NCBI GenBank assembly: GCA_030063045.1
Contig: JAQSEB010000059.1
Coordinates: 5,456,001 to 5,520,000, forward strand
DNA from: Pratylenchus scribneri
Taxonomy: Eukaryota; Nematoda; Chromadorea; Rhabditida; Pratylenchidae
DNA: 64,000 nucleotides
Direction of reading: 5' to 3'
In this document: one piece after another, positions 1 through 11,422 of the stretch
Numbering within the stretch: the first letter of the stretch is position 1
Layout of the letters: the number at the start of each line of letters is the position of its first letter
Notes under the pieces: model-generated
What the model was told of the DNA's origin: nothing
The model's input: only the letters and a program-made list of their open reading frames with translations
Database searches by the model: none
Translations under genes and position numbers: made by a program

Positions 1-1233
1 TAATTTGAAATGGAAAATAATTGAGGCAATTGGAATTGAAATCATTGCCAAAGGAAAGGCAAAATTGAAATTTAGGAATAAATTCACAAAATAAAATGAA
101 GCGGGTTCAACACTAAAATGAATTATAAAAATTAATTAATTAAATTAATCAAACCCATAAAGATTTGGTCCATTTGATGAAAAAATATTATAAATGATAA
201 TATTGAATGGGGCAATCACCGGACGGCCAAAAAATTTTGAGTCAATTGAAAAAAGGCAGCCAAGAATGGTGAAGCCGGAAATAATTGAATAAATAATAAA
301 TTTGGTGGCCAATTGTTTTGGCCTAATTGCAAAAGCCTCAATGACCAATGGAAGACCGAGAAGGGCGGCAAATGGCCATCCAATCAATGCACTGATGGCA
401 ACAAATAAAATTGACAAAAAACTGAATTTTTGGACGGAATTAATTAATTAATTAAATTTATTTTACTTACAATTTCTCTCGTAAATAGAAGGAAATTGAA
501 ATGGAATTAAAAACCTTAAAATTAAATTGGATTTTAAAATGGAATTAAAAATCAATAAAGAACCATGCTGAATGAGGAAGGCAAAAAAGCACAACTTGAA
601 TTGAACATTGCAGTGGAGAATAGGCTAAAAAGAACGAATGAACGGCCAATTGAATTGCCAAAACGGGAACAAATTGTTCGATAAAGAAATAATTCAGAAA
701 TTAGTGTCACAAAACTGAATAAAAAATAAATAAATTAATTAATTTTGGACACAAACCCAATGAAGAATCGAAGGCCGAAAAACAAAGCCATTTTTGAATG
801 TTGAAATAATGGCAAAAACAATGGATAAGGAAGGGCATATAAACAAATGTAAAGCCAAGAACTGAAAAATTTAAATTAAGTGAATTAATAATTAAATAAT
901 GATTAACCGAATTGCATAAATTGGTGAATATTCCCACGTTTGGAAGCCATTGCCAAACAATAAAAGGTGCAAAGGCTCCCAATAGTTGTAAACTTCATCA
1001 CAATCCGAAATTAAACTCCACCATGAGGCGGATAGACGCATGGAAAATAAAAGCTTAAAAGCCAAAATAAATTCCATCAAATTGTTGGTAATAAATGCCT
1101 TGAAAATTGTGGATGTGGTTGGGGCCCATTCAGTATCATATTTTCCTTCATTTTCTTCAATTTGACTTGTTTTTGTATTCTTCGGTTTGTCAATTTTCTT
1201 TTGTAATAAAAGATTCCTTGGTAATTTTCTCAT
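1..1233 (-). CDS. ALG9: ALG9-like alpha-1,2-mannosyltransferase, N-terminal part (runs off left edge)
   Basis: This is the 5' part of a GT22-family mannosyltransferase. The family adds alpha-1,2-mannose to the lipid-linked oligosaccharide in the ER lumen during N-glycan assembly. Exon 1 starts at the ATG at 1233-1231 and contains SDCDEVYNYWEPLHLL followed by GFQTWEYSPIYAIR, the hallmark acidic luminal loop of ALG9. Later exons (about 870-740, 690-540 and 417-145) encode hydrophobic segments such as YICLYALPYPLFLPLF and SALIGWPFAALLGLPLVIEA, as expected for a multi-pass protein. The first roughly 40 residues are hydrophilic and poorly conserved. The 3' end lies outside the window. The start is only 160 bases downstream of the MRPS22 stop on the same strand, which suggests co-transcription. 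Confidence in the family is high; exon edges are approximate. Confidence 0.85.
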
Positions 1234-1392
1234 TCTATTACGAGATTAAAAGATTTTTAAATTATATTCAAAATTATTTAAATGAAAAAAATCAATCAAT
1301 CAATTTTTGTTGTAAAATATTCAAACATTTATCAATCAATAAAATGAATAATAAAATTAATAAAACAATTAATTGTATTTAAACATTCTCTC

Positions 1393-2786
1393 TCAATTTA
1401 ATGTTGCTTCTTTAAATAATAAATCCTTCAATGATTTTAATGAATTCGATGCTCTCTTTCCATATTCCATCGCATTTGATTGGTTTTTCATTGTCTCAAT
1501 AAAATCCTAAAAAATAAAATATTTAAATTAAATTGAATTATTTCACCTGAATAACTTTTTCATTGGAATCATCCAATGAAATTGTCGTCTTCCAATCCGG
1601 GTAAATCAAACGATATAGCCGAATTGTGTTCGCCGCATTCATTAAACTGAATTAATTAATTTAATTAAAATATTTTTAAATGGCAAATCAACCTTCCTTT
1701 GGATGAAAAGAAGCTCAAAAGTTCATGGATTTGACCATTAATTAACATATAAATTGTCAAAGGGCCAAAATGCCTGGTTGAATGTAGAATATCCAATTTT
1801 TCTTCTTGTATTGTCCATTCAAAAATGCATTTACATAACTAAAATAATTTTATTTATGAATTAATCCATTAAAAATTACCTCAACAAATTTTGGATGGTC
1901 CGGTTCATAAAAATAACTTGCCCAATCCAAAACGAACACATGCTCATTTTCGGAAAGGGCGTGCTGAATTTAAGCAGTAAAAATAATTTTAAAAATAAAC
2001 AAACACTGAGAACGGGTCCCGGATATGAAATGCCATCCTTCCTTTCAACTGTGAATAATGGTGGCTCCTTCACTGGCCGATTCGGTTGATCATAATAAAT
2101 TCGATGCATTCTATAGTGTTCCTCGGGCAATGCTGTCCTCAATCGTCCATTTGGTTCTCGGATAACAATTGTTCGACCCTAAAATATTAAATATATCAAT
2201 TAATATAATTATTAAAAATAAGAGAACTATTTTTGTTGCATTATGGCCAATATCCGTGAACACAATTTTGTATGTGTCATGGCCGCTGATTTCCGGGTTT
2301 ACTGACAATGTTTTGGTGGTATTCTCTTTTGGCTCCTTCATTGGCACAAATTGTAAAAATGGCTTCGTTCTTTCGGCCAAATTTTTGATAAACTAAATAA
2401 ATTATTATATTTTGAATATTTTATTTTATTATTACCTCATCAAGCATTCCATCCGTCATTAATGCATAATGTTTTCGATTGTCTTTTATTGTCATTTTCC
2501 ATGGATGAATTTTTTCCACAACAAATCCGGTTAATGCTTTCAATAATGTTTGAACACGGTGATCAATGAAAAGACGCTCCAAATCAGCGCCTTCAAATGT
2601 TGATTTGATATTTGGTCGACTAAAAATTGATAATATTAATTCCCATTTTTTTCAATTTAATTTAGGAGGAATTATTTTAATTATTCTCAAATTTATATTA
2701 AATAACCAATTAAAGAATATAACCGTTGATTTATCCAGGCCGATTGCAATCTTTTTGTCAAATAAAATTCTCTTCTAACCATTAAA
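1393..2786 (-). CDS. MRPS22: mitochondrial small-subunit ribosomal protein mS22 (MRPS22)
   Basis: A component of the mitochondrial small ribosomal subunit. The spliced reading includes RPNIKSTFEGADLERLF, then MTDGMLDE, then YKIVFTDIGHNATK, joined across a short intron to GRTIVIREPNGRLRTALPEE and HYRMHRIYYDQPNRPVKEPP. This follows animal MRPS22, where a KYVFTDISY segment is followed by a REPSGTLRKASWEERDRM segment. The last exons give STRHFGPLTIYMLINGQI and a basic C-terminal tail with stop at 1393-1395. The proposed start at 2786 opens a short basic first exon (MVRREFYLTKRLQSAWINQR) that could be a mitochondrial targeting sequence. It lies 229 bases after the upstream BRCT gene and 160 bases before ALG9. 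I recognised the family from conserved blocks only. Confidence 0.8.
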
Positions 2787-3014
2787 CATATTCTATTTGA
2801 AATTGAATACATTTCCTTAAATGTGTGAAATTTATAAAACCATTGAATCAAATTATTATTAATAGGAAGAGAAAAATAACTCAAATGAAGTAATTAAATT
2901 GAAATGCAAATAATTATTTAACTTTTATCTGAGAAAAACAATACACGATCAATCAATAAATGAGATGCAATATTATCATAAAAATAAATAATTGATATTC
3001 ATTCCTCCTCCTCC

Positions 3015-5293
3015 TTATGAATGATGCTGCTCGCCCACAGCGAATTTTGATTCCGGAAGACGTCGCTTCTGCAAATATTTAAAAATGAATTAATCATAAT
3101 TTTATGTGTTTTTACCTTTTCAATGCTTTTGAGCAACCAATTTTGGTTGACCACAAACACGGTGCCCCATTCCTTGGCTCGGCGATATTTTTCCCCTGCA
3201 TTAGTGGCCGTAATAAGATGGGTGCAACTAATTTTGCTCATTTGACCAGTAAAGGCACCGCCATGCATTTCAACGAGACGCCCAATGTCTGATGAAATTT
3301 TAATTAATTATTTCAACTAATATTAAATTTTACCAATTCGTTCCGAGCCAGAAAATCCGGAAACAGTAACTTCCTAAAAACAAATTAAATGCAATTATTA
3401 AATAAATTATTAGGTAGGCTTACACATCCTTGGAATATATGCGGTTTAGTGCTCGACTCATTCGAAACTGGTTCATCTTCTTTTTCCGAGATTGAATTCG
3501 CATAATGTTCTTCTTTCTTGTAATGTTCTTCTTCTTTCTTAATTAAATAAAAAATTTATTAATTAAAAATAATTTTAAACTTACGACTTTAATTGTTTCC
3601 CCAAAACCTTCATCTATAATAATATTAAATTTATCCAATTAATCAAAATAATTTTAAACCTGATGGTGCCTTTGCAGTTTCAACTTCCTCCTTTTCTTCT
3701 TCTTCCTCTCGTTCATTGGGTGTAATTTTATTATCAATCAAGTCAGCCAAAGTGTTCTCATCAGTATCCATTTCTTCTTGTTGCTCATCCGCTCCATCCG
3801 TAACTAATGGTTCAGTTTCCTTTTCCAAATTCGGATTATCCACCATTTCCTTAAAATATAAATATTTTTATTGAAAAATGACATATTTTTACTTGCTCAT
3901 TCCCATCCGTCGCATTTGTTGGTCCATTTTCCTCTTCCAAATTCGCTACATCCACTTCCTTAAATATAAATATTTTTTATAAATGACAATTTAAACCCAC
4001 TAATTTATTTTCCTCGACCTCATCCTCATCAACTTCATCAGCAGGTGCTACATCCAAAATAACATCTTCTTCTTCTTCTTTATCATTTGCCGTCACATTC
4101 GAATTTGCTCCAATCCATTGATGTTGTTGGTGATTTTGGTCAATGGCCAAATTCGGCAATGGTTGTTCAATCGAAGATGGAGTCGAAGCAGCTTTTTGCG
4201 ATTGAATGCTAAAATACAAAGAAAATAGAATCAATTAGAGTAAAATTCATTTTCATCGCCCTTTTATGAAAAATAGTGGCCGATTTCTAGTTTTGCCCAC
4301 GGGTAAAAATGTAAATAACTTTTTACCTAACAGAATGGATGCTTCATGAAATTTTTCCTACAAATTTAAATGGCCCTTAGAACTCGGCCAATCCTAGTGG
4401 AAAACTTAAAAAATTCATTAAATAATAAGCTAAATAGATGGAATTTTTTCCCCATTTTTACCATTCTTCTTCCTTAATGCCTCGGCTGCCAACATTTTTC
4501 TGAGGAGTAGCCGAATTGGTCTTTGTTGTTTCTATGGCCACCACCATCGATGTAGGAGGATTATTGTTGGTTGATGTTTGACCGTTCGCATTTGCTCCCT
4601 CATCTTCGTTGATGCCGACCATTTTCCGTTTCAGCACTTTTTCCAAACCACCATTCTTCTCTCCATAATCGCAATCATTATAGATGAGACGGCAAACACG
4701 TTCCATGTAGCGGTGGCGAATGGTCTATAAAATAAAGGAAAGAATGAGAATGGCCACAAAAATGTTTTCAATATAAAGGCTAAAGGGGGAGCTGCCGAAA
4801 TCTTATAACTTTTTAATGCCTAATCTTTACCCTATAGACTCACATTGATTAGCATATAGATTGCCAGGGTTTAGATCAAAATTAAACGAGTTATAAACCA
4901 AAAACCAAATATGGTTCGGACGGTTTAACACTCTTCAGTTTTGATCTAAACCACGGCATTCTAGCCTCCATCGAATGGTTTAAGATTTATAGAGTTTATT
5001 TAAATCAAGCATTAATAACAATAAAACAATTCAAAGTTTAAAATGTTCATTAAATCAAGTTTATTTATTATCCCATTTGCTTAAAAATTTACTATACTAA
5101 CTTGGCCCATATGTCCATTGATCATTTCATGATCGGCCATTTCTTCGGCCGTCACTGCCTCGAATTGACAATCTTCGCATTGATATTGTTTATAATGAAG
5201 ATGTGCAGCAATATGAGACATAAATGAATTTTTTGGCTGCATTTGGCCACAAATCAGACAGCACATTTGCTTATTCTCTTTTGCCAGACTCAT
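3015..5293 (-). CDS. BRCT-domain protein with N-terminal C2H2-type zinc finger
   Basis: Exon 1 (5293-about 5090) encodes MCCLICGQMQPKNSFMSHIA followed by a second Cys pair (YQCEDCQFEAV) and His residues, a tandem zinc-finger-like module. Middle exons between about 4730 and 3420 encode a long acidic, disordered linker rich in Glu, Asp, Asn and Thr. The last three exons give IFQGCEVTVSGFSGSERI, DIGRLVEMHGGAFTGQMS, then CTHLITATNAGEKYRRAKEW and VVNQNWLLKSIEK, finishing KRRLPESKFAVGEQHHS. This is a C-terminal BRCT domain of the TOPBP1/PTIP type, a phosphopeptide-binding module common in DNA-damage proteins; the Gly-Gly and Trp positions of the fold are present. Stop is at 3015-3017. That the zinc finger and the BRCT part belong to one gene is inferred from uninterrupted same-strand exons; two genes remain possible. 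Confidence 0.65.
4863..4957. repeat. short inverted repeat inside an intron of the BRCT gene
   Basis: Arms 4863-4881 and 4939-4957 are reverse complements with two mismatches; the core of each arm is GGTTTAGATCAAAA. The loop is about 57 bases and carries repeated GGTTTA/TAAACC-like words. It lies between the zinc-finger exon and the next exon, so it would fold as a hairpin in the pre-mRNA. It may be a small foldback relic. Confidence 0.55.
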
Positions 5294-5794
5294 TTTTTCA
5301 ATTTTTATTTTTTAGCTTCATTTTTGGTAGAATTATTTACTTGAATTGGAGTAAAAAAAAATGAAGAAGAACAAAATTTTGGGGAAGAATTGGTGGAAGA
5401 ATGGAAAGAATCTTGCATTTATAAATATATGTTTTTAAAGTGGTTTTAAGGGTTTTGGCAATATGATGAATCCGAAAACATCACTGGTTTTTTGGTAATG
5501 CATCTAAATCGAAATATGAGGATAAATAAACGACCTTTTTCGGTGAATGCTGATTGCTGAACGAGCAAACAGCAAAAGCAAACTGCAAAGTGCAAATGCA
5601 AACACCAAAACAAAAGTGAAAATAATTTTATTATTTTAATTTGGCATTTTGATATAGATAAAAAATCCAAATATTGATTCATTTTCATTTATCATTTTTC
5701 ATTCAATTTCAATCCAAAATCAATCAAATTATTTTATTAATTATTACCTATAAAAATATTGATAAAAATTTAGTCAATATTAATTTTATTACCA
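5294..5794. promoter_or_regulatory. divergent intergenic region, probable bidirectional promoter
   Basis: About 500 bases separate the divergent start codons of the BRCT gene (5293, minus) and the HEPN-like gene (5795, plus). It is AT-rich with no convincing coding sequence; the ORFs here lack conserved blocks. Both gene runs must start from this interval if each is an operon. No specific promoter element can be supported. Confidence 0.35.
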
Positions 5795-6554
5795 ATGACT
5801 TCCAAAGAGTTCATTTTGAAGAATTTTAAGGGTGATATCAATGATTTGGTAATTGATTATTTTATTTTTATATAAAAATTATAATTTATAGAAAAACCTT
5901 CTTGCGGCGAACAAAATGGAGGCAGAAATTGAAGATCCGTGGGACATTGTTGAAGCAGAGGTTGTTTTTTACAATAAATCTATTCAGGGTAAATTTGTCT
6001 TTTAGATCAAAGTCGTAACCTACGATGCCAAAAAATTCATCGATGATGCACGCAAATACCAAGCTGAAAAGAATTTCATACAAACTTCTGCAAAATTGTG
6101 GCTCGCTGCTGTTTATGCGGTGAAGAAATTCTTTTTGGAAATTGACACGCCGGGATATTGGATCACGTCTCACGATGGGATTAAATATTTCGCAAAGTTG
6201 GGATATAATTTTCATTCGGATATTGACGAAATGGGAACGATTTGGAGAAATGCAGAGAAGTAAGATCTTTATTAATTTAAGATATTTAAAGAAATTTTTA
6301 GGCTTCACAAATATTCGTACGGCGAAAATTTATGGACGAACAAGCAAATTACGGATTTGATCAATGATGTTGAATGGTTTGTCGATGAATTTGCAAAGCT
6401 TCCAAAGGACAAAGTCAAAACTGAAGTTGAAAAAATTCAAAATGGTGCCGAAATTAAGTTCGACAGGAAAACTATTGCTATCAATTTTGATGAGAAGACG
6501 AAGAAAGTGAAGTTTTCGGGAATGGACTATACTGTAAAAAAGACATTCTACTGA
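5795..6554 (+). CDS. HEPN/PaREP1-like protein with RX5H motif
   Basis: Four exons (about 5795-5848, 5891-5960, 6006-6260, 6302-6554) give a protein of about 210 residues. The middle is helical: a first helix pair around AKLWLAAVYAVKKFFLE, a SHDGIKYFAKLGYNF segment, then IWRNAEKLHKYSYGENLW and DLINDVEWFVDEFAKL. The order 'Ala-rich helix, His, helix, AEKLH-x-x-Y-x-E' resembles archaeal PaREP1/HEPN proteins. RNAEKLH fits the RX4-6H signature of the HEPN superfamily, with the usual polar residue after Arg. The C-terminal 45 residues (FDRKTIAINFDEKTKKVKF) look like beta strands. HEPN proteins are often ribonucleases or nucleotide-binding modules; the function here is unknown. It is the first gene of a same-strand run with SLC35F6 and RARS2. 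The coding call is firm; the HEPN assignment is inference. Confidence 0.6.
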
Positions 6555-6834
6555 TTTGTGATTGATGATGAGACATGGATGAGGAAATATAAAGATGGCA
6601 CTCTCTTTTTGTTTTTGTTATTATTTTTTAACACATTATTCAAAAATAAATATATGCTCAATAGATGTCTAAAAATATTTTTATACTTATATAATTTTGT
6701 TTATATGGAACATTTGCAATATTTTTTATGAATTTAATTTACTATTTATATTAATCTAGGTCTTGATTAAACGGTTAAACCATAAAATCCCAATATCCAA
6801 TTTTTAATTTTGAAGAAAATTTAATTTAAACCAT

Positions 6835-8654
6835 ATGGCTAATGATGATGATGAACAATCAACGGAACGTTTTACTGCAATTTTTATATCATTTCTCATG
6901 GTCATAACAGGTTAAATTAAAATGAAAGCAAAACATTATTTAAATTTAAGGAAGTTTAAATACTCTGGCTGCAAAATGGGCGGACCAATTGAAGTATTTA
7001 ATCAAATAATCTTCAATTGAAATAATACTTATTTAAATTAAGATTTGACCATCCATTTTTCCAAGCTATTTGCATGTTTATCGGCGAATTTAGCTGTCTC
7101 ATCGTTTTTTTCATTATTTATTTAATTAAAAAAAAACGTTGGCAACACAGAAGGTATTCTCAAGCATATTAAGATAATACTTATTCAAAACATTAAAGCC
7201 AATTTGGTGAAAATGGTGCAATCATCGAATTGTCAAATGAAGAAGAACCTGTTCTTCCTCGGTAATTAATCTAATTTTTTCGGAATAAATAACAGTTTTT
7301 CAGTTTCAATCCATTCGTTTTTTTACTTCCAGCCATGTGTGATGTAATAGCCACTTCAACGGTAAAAATTACAAATTTCACGTATTTTTATTTATTCTAG
7401 ATGTATATTGGTTTGAATATGACTACAGGTTTTAATTGCATTTCTACATAAAATAATTCAAAATAATTTTTAGCATCAAGTTTTCAAATGTTAAGAGGTA
7501 AACTTTACATTGCCTAATTCCCAATAATTAAAATTTTTAGGCTCCGTAATTATATTTACTGGTTTATTATCCGTTGCTTTTCTGCATGCCAAACTCCCTG
7601 GTTTTAAATGGTTTGGCATGGCTTTGGTTACACTTGGACTGGTCATTGTTGGTGCATCCGACATAATGTTCGACACAAATCCAAAGGATGATTTGAATGC
7701 AATTATCACCGGTTAATTATCTTCGAATATATTTTTCAATTTAATTAATATTTTAGGCGATTTGCTTATTGTGATGGCTCAAATCGTAAATAAAAAATTA
7801 ATGTAATTTAAATATTTAGCATTTATTTATAGATTGTCTCAGTACAAATGGTTTTGGAACAAAATTATCTTCTTCAATATGATGTGCCTCCATTGTTTGC
7901 TGTCGGATTAGAAGGCAATTTTAAATATTAATTTAAATAAAAAATTGTTTTTAGGCTTATTTGGAATGATCATTTTGTCGGCTCTTTCCATCCCATTTTA
8001 TTATATCCATGTTTCGCCAACATTTTCTCGCAATCCGGAAGGTCGACTTGGTCAGTTTTTTACTTTTAATAATTAAAAATTAAAACAAAAATATTCAGAG
8101 GATATTCCATTCGCTTTTAAGCAAATATCACAAAATCCGTCCATCCTTTTGGCATTGTTTTTCTTAATAATCAGGTTTTGGGAAATAATTATTTTAAATA
8201 ATAAAAAGTATTTAAGCATTGCATTTTTCAATTACGCCGGTGTGACTGTGACCAAAAAACTTTCTGCCACAACGAGAATGGTAAAAGCAGTCGATCAATC
8301 AATTAAAATAATCTCAATTATTTTTGAGGTTCTTGACAGTGTCCGAACTTTGGTCATTTGGATTTTCTCCATCCCTCTATTCCATGAAAATTTTATTCCA
8401 GTCCAGGTTTTATTTAAATTTTATATTAATTCTCATAAAAAATATTAAAGTTATTTGGATTTGGACTTCTTTTAATGGGAATGTTCATCTACAATAACAT
8501 TATCATTGGTCCGTGGTTCCGTCGCGTTGTCATTCCAAAGCTGGGACAAAATCGATTTGCACTATTTTGTACTTCTTGCTGGGGATTGGACATGGAAGAT
8601 GGTCAGCAGCATTTAATCTCGAATGAAATTGGAGAAGATGATGAAGAAGAATGA
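6835..8654 (+). CDS. SLC35F6: SLC35F6-like multi-pass transporter (drug/metabolite transporter superfamily)
   Basis: Start ATG at 6835 (MANDDDEQSTERFTAIFIS), stop at 8652-8654. Exons encode about ten hydrophobic segments with family motifs: SLNTLAAKWADQLKFDHPFF, CDVIATSTMYIGLNMTTASS, FQMLRGSVIIFTGLLSVAFL, GLVIVGASDI, QMVLEQNYLLQYDVPPLFAV, GLEGLFGMIILSALSIPFYY, FFNYAGVTVTKKLSATTRMV and LDSVRTLVIWIFSIPL. These match the SLC35F6 (C2orf18) group, a nucleotide-sugar-transporter-like protein reported at lysosomal and mitochondrial membranes. The tail ends in an acidic EIGEDDEEE. Substrate is not predictable. It lies 280 bases after the HEPN-like gene and 247 before RARS2, all on the plus strand. 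Confidence 0.85.
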
Positions 8655-8901
8655 ACAAAGACAAAGCCATAAATTGACTAACGGGAACTATTTTGACTAA
8701 AAAACATTTCCTATGATTTTGACATTTTTATTATTTTATTTGTGGATGCAATTTGTGACTAATTTTGTAATTTTTAATTTAAGTAATTTGATTAAAGAAT
8801 AAATATTTAACTTTTGAACTTGTTAATTATTTTATGGGTTTATTTAAACAATAAATGTTCAATCTTTTAATAAATATTTATTAATTAATTAATTAAGAAG
8901 A

Positions 8902-11003
8902 ATGTTATCTCAAATGCATAAAATTGCATTTTGTAAAGGAAATTTGTTGGTTGAATTATTTTCCAAATTTGATATTCCAAAAAAGAAAATTATCATCGAT
9001 TTTTCCTCACCGAATATTGCCAAAATCTTTCATGTTGGTAATTTGAGGTAATCAATAAATCCTTCAATTTAATTTATAGTTTATTCATTTAGATCAACCA
9101 TTTATGGAAATTATTTACAAAAAATTTGCCGTTCTGCCGGCCATGATGTGGTCTCAGTCAATTATTTGGGCGATTGGGGACAACAAAATTCGTTGTTGGC
9201 ATTTTATTGGATGGCCGTAATGGATGAGAATACAAAGCCGGAAACGAGTAAATGGTCAAAAATGAATGCAGAGGAAAAAATGAAAATATTAATGAATGCA
9301 TATGTGGCCGCGAATAAAATGTCAAAAGTAAATTCGACATTTTTCACGAAAGTTCGGCGACTTCATGTTGGAATGGAAAAACAAAGGCTTGGAATTGATG
9401 TGGAAAATTTACAAGTTTGTTGGAATAAACATTGAATAATATTTTAATTATTTAGGAAAAATTGGAAGCAAATGAAGCCATAAAATTATGGGAAGAATGG
9501 GCTGGAATTTCACGAGAATATTTGGAAGGATTTTACTCTCGATTTGGTGTCAAATTTGATGTTTGGGACAGTGAATCGGCACATGTGAAGGAGGGAGCCA
9601 AATTGGTGGATGAATTAATTGAAAAGGGAATATGCAAATTAAATAAAGATGAATCCACTTGGATAATTAATAATATTGGACCGGGCAAAGAATTGATAGC
9701 CCTTAGAAGAGGTAAATTTAAATAATTAAGAAAGAAATAATAATTAATTTTTATGAATTTTACAGGTGATGGTGCAAATATTTATTTAAATAGGTTATTT
9801 TATTATTAATAAATTAAATAATTATATTTTATTTCAGAGAATTAGCCTGCATTTATGCGCGGCATAAACAATTCAATGCGGATCAATACATTTATGTGGT
9901 GGACAAAAATCAGTCGAATCATTTTGTTCATTTGAAACAATTACTTAAACTTCGAGGCGATGAGGAATTGGCCAATCGAATTTATCATCATTCATATGGT
10001 AATTTAAATCCCTTTTAATTAATTAATTATTGATTTTTTAGGCCGCGTCATTGGTCTCTCTTCGCGGGAAGGAAAAGTTGACGCTGTTGATTTTCTCATT
10101 GATCAAGTTATTTCCAAATTAATTAATTTAATTACACTTAAATATTTTTTAGGGCAAATTAGAGGCTGAAGCATATGTGGACAGTTCATTCACGAAAAAG
10201 AGTGATTCAGAGGAAAAGGAATTACTCTGCCGGAAATTGGCTCGTTCCCAATTGGTCTTTGATTTGGTTCGACGGGGCAAAGATAATGATTTCACTTTCA
10301 CTTACCGGGGAGCATTTACACCAGAAGGTTTGAATTATTTAATTGGAAATGGGAAAAATAGTTCCAAGAATGTAATTATTTGTATCTGACCAAATTCTCA
10401 ATTATTTTCCATCTAATTTTTCCCATTTCCAATAATCCATATCAAATTAAATTCCAATAATAAAAGCATTAAATTCAGGAAAGAATGCACTAAAACTTCA
10501 GGTTTTTCTCAATCAAATTTAATATTAAACATTGAATTTTTAAGGAGAAATATTCTCGTTTGAATTCACTTGAATTGAATGCACATGAACATATGGAAAT
10601 GTTACGGACAATGAGTGAAAGCGAATTGGCTAAATTACGTCCAGAAATGGCAGATAAGGCACAAAAATTGGCAAGAATGATCACCGAATTTGACACTGTG
10701 TTGAACAATAGTTTGGCCAAAATGGCAACCGCACCAATTATAACATATTTGGTAAAAAATCGATAATTATTGATTTAAAAATTCAAATTAATTTAGGATC
10801 GACTTTCCTCCGTAATAGGCGGCGCTATGGCCGAACTTCGCGTGATGGGTGAACCACGGAAGATTGCATTGCCAAGAATGGTTTTTCACTTTTATATTTA
10901 ATGAATTGATATTTTATATTTCCAGTTACTCTTTTCGGCGGCAAAGAAGATCCTTGGCGAAGGAATGGAATTGGTTTGCATTGAACCAATTGAGAGAATT
11001 TAA
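8902..11003 (+). CDS. RARS2: arginyl-tRNA synthetase, mitochondrial type (RARS2)
   Basis: A class I synthetase that charges tRNA-Arg. The ATG at 8902 opens a short lead, then [20 protein letters not shown] carries the HIGH-box variant HVGN. Downstream are [20 protein letters not shown], the RARS core [20 protein letters not shown] and [19 protein letters not shown]. Next come [20 protein letters not shown] in place of a canonical KMSKS, and the DALR anticodon-binding helices ending [12 protein letters not shown] (stop 11001-11003). The absence of the long N-terminal leucine-zipper extension of the cytosolic enzyme favours the mitochondrial paralogue. The last exon follows a short intron near 10880-10925. 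It is probably the third gene of the plus-strand run. Confidence 0.85.
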
Positions 11004-11422
11004 ATTAATTATTCATCTTTTCATTTTTCATATTGTTTTTTTGTTATTTTTTTATATTTATCTAAAATAAAGATTTAAAATAATTTGTTCAATTTTATCC
11101 AATAAAAATACAACTCAATCAATGCACATCACAATTAAAATAGAGAGAGAGGAGGAGGAGATTGAGCTTCGTTTTTTGATTAAAATAATTTGATGAATAG
11201 AAAGGAGGGGGAATATATGAAAGAAATGGATTCCATCATTTAATTAATTAATCATTATGAAATTTACAAATTTTGTGGATGATCTTTTGAATAGGAAAAT
11301 ATTATTTGAAATCATCGATTTGATTGATATTCTATTATGGAAAATTGGATGAAAGAACTAAATAGATTGGGGTGGTTAATTATATAACAAAATATTGGGA
11401 CTAGCTTATTTTTGGGTGTAAA
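11004..11422. other. convergent intergenic region
   Basis: RARS2 (plus) and the zinc-finger gene (minus) converge here. It contains AT-rich sequence with an AATAAA at about 11065, plausibly the RARS2 polyadenylation signal, and a purine-rich GAGAGAGGAGGAGG patch near 11142-11160. No gene is seen. Confidence 0.4.
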
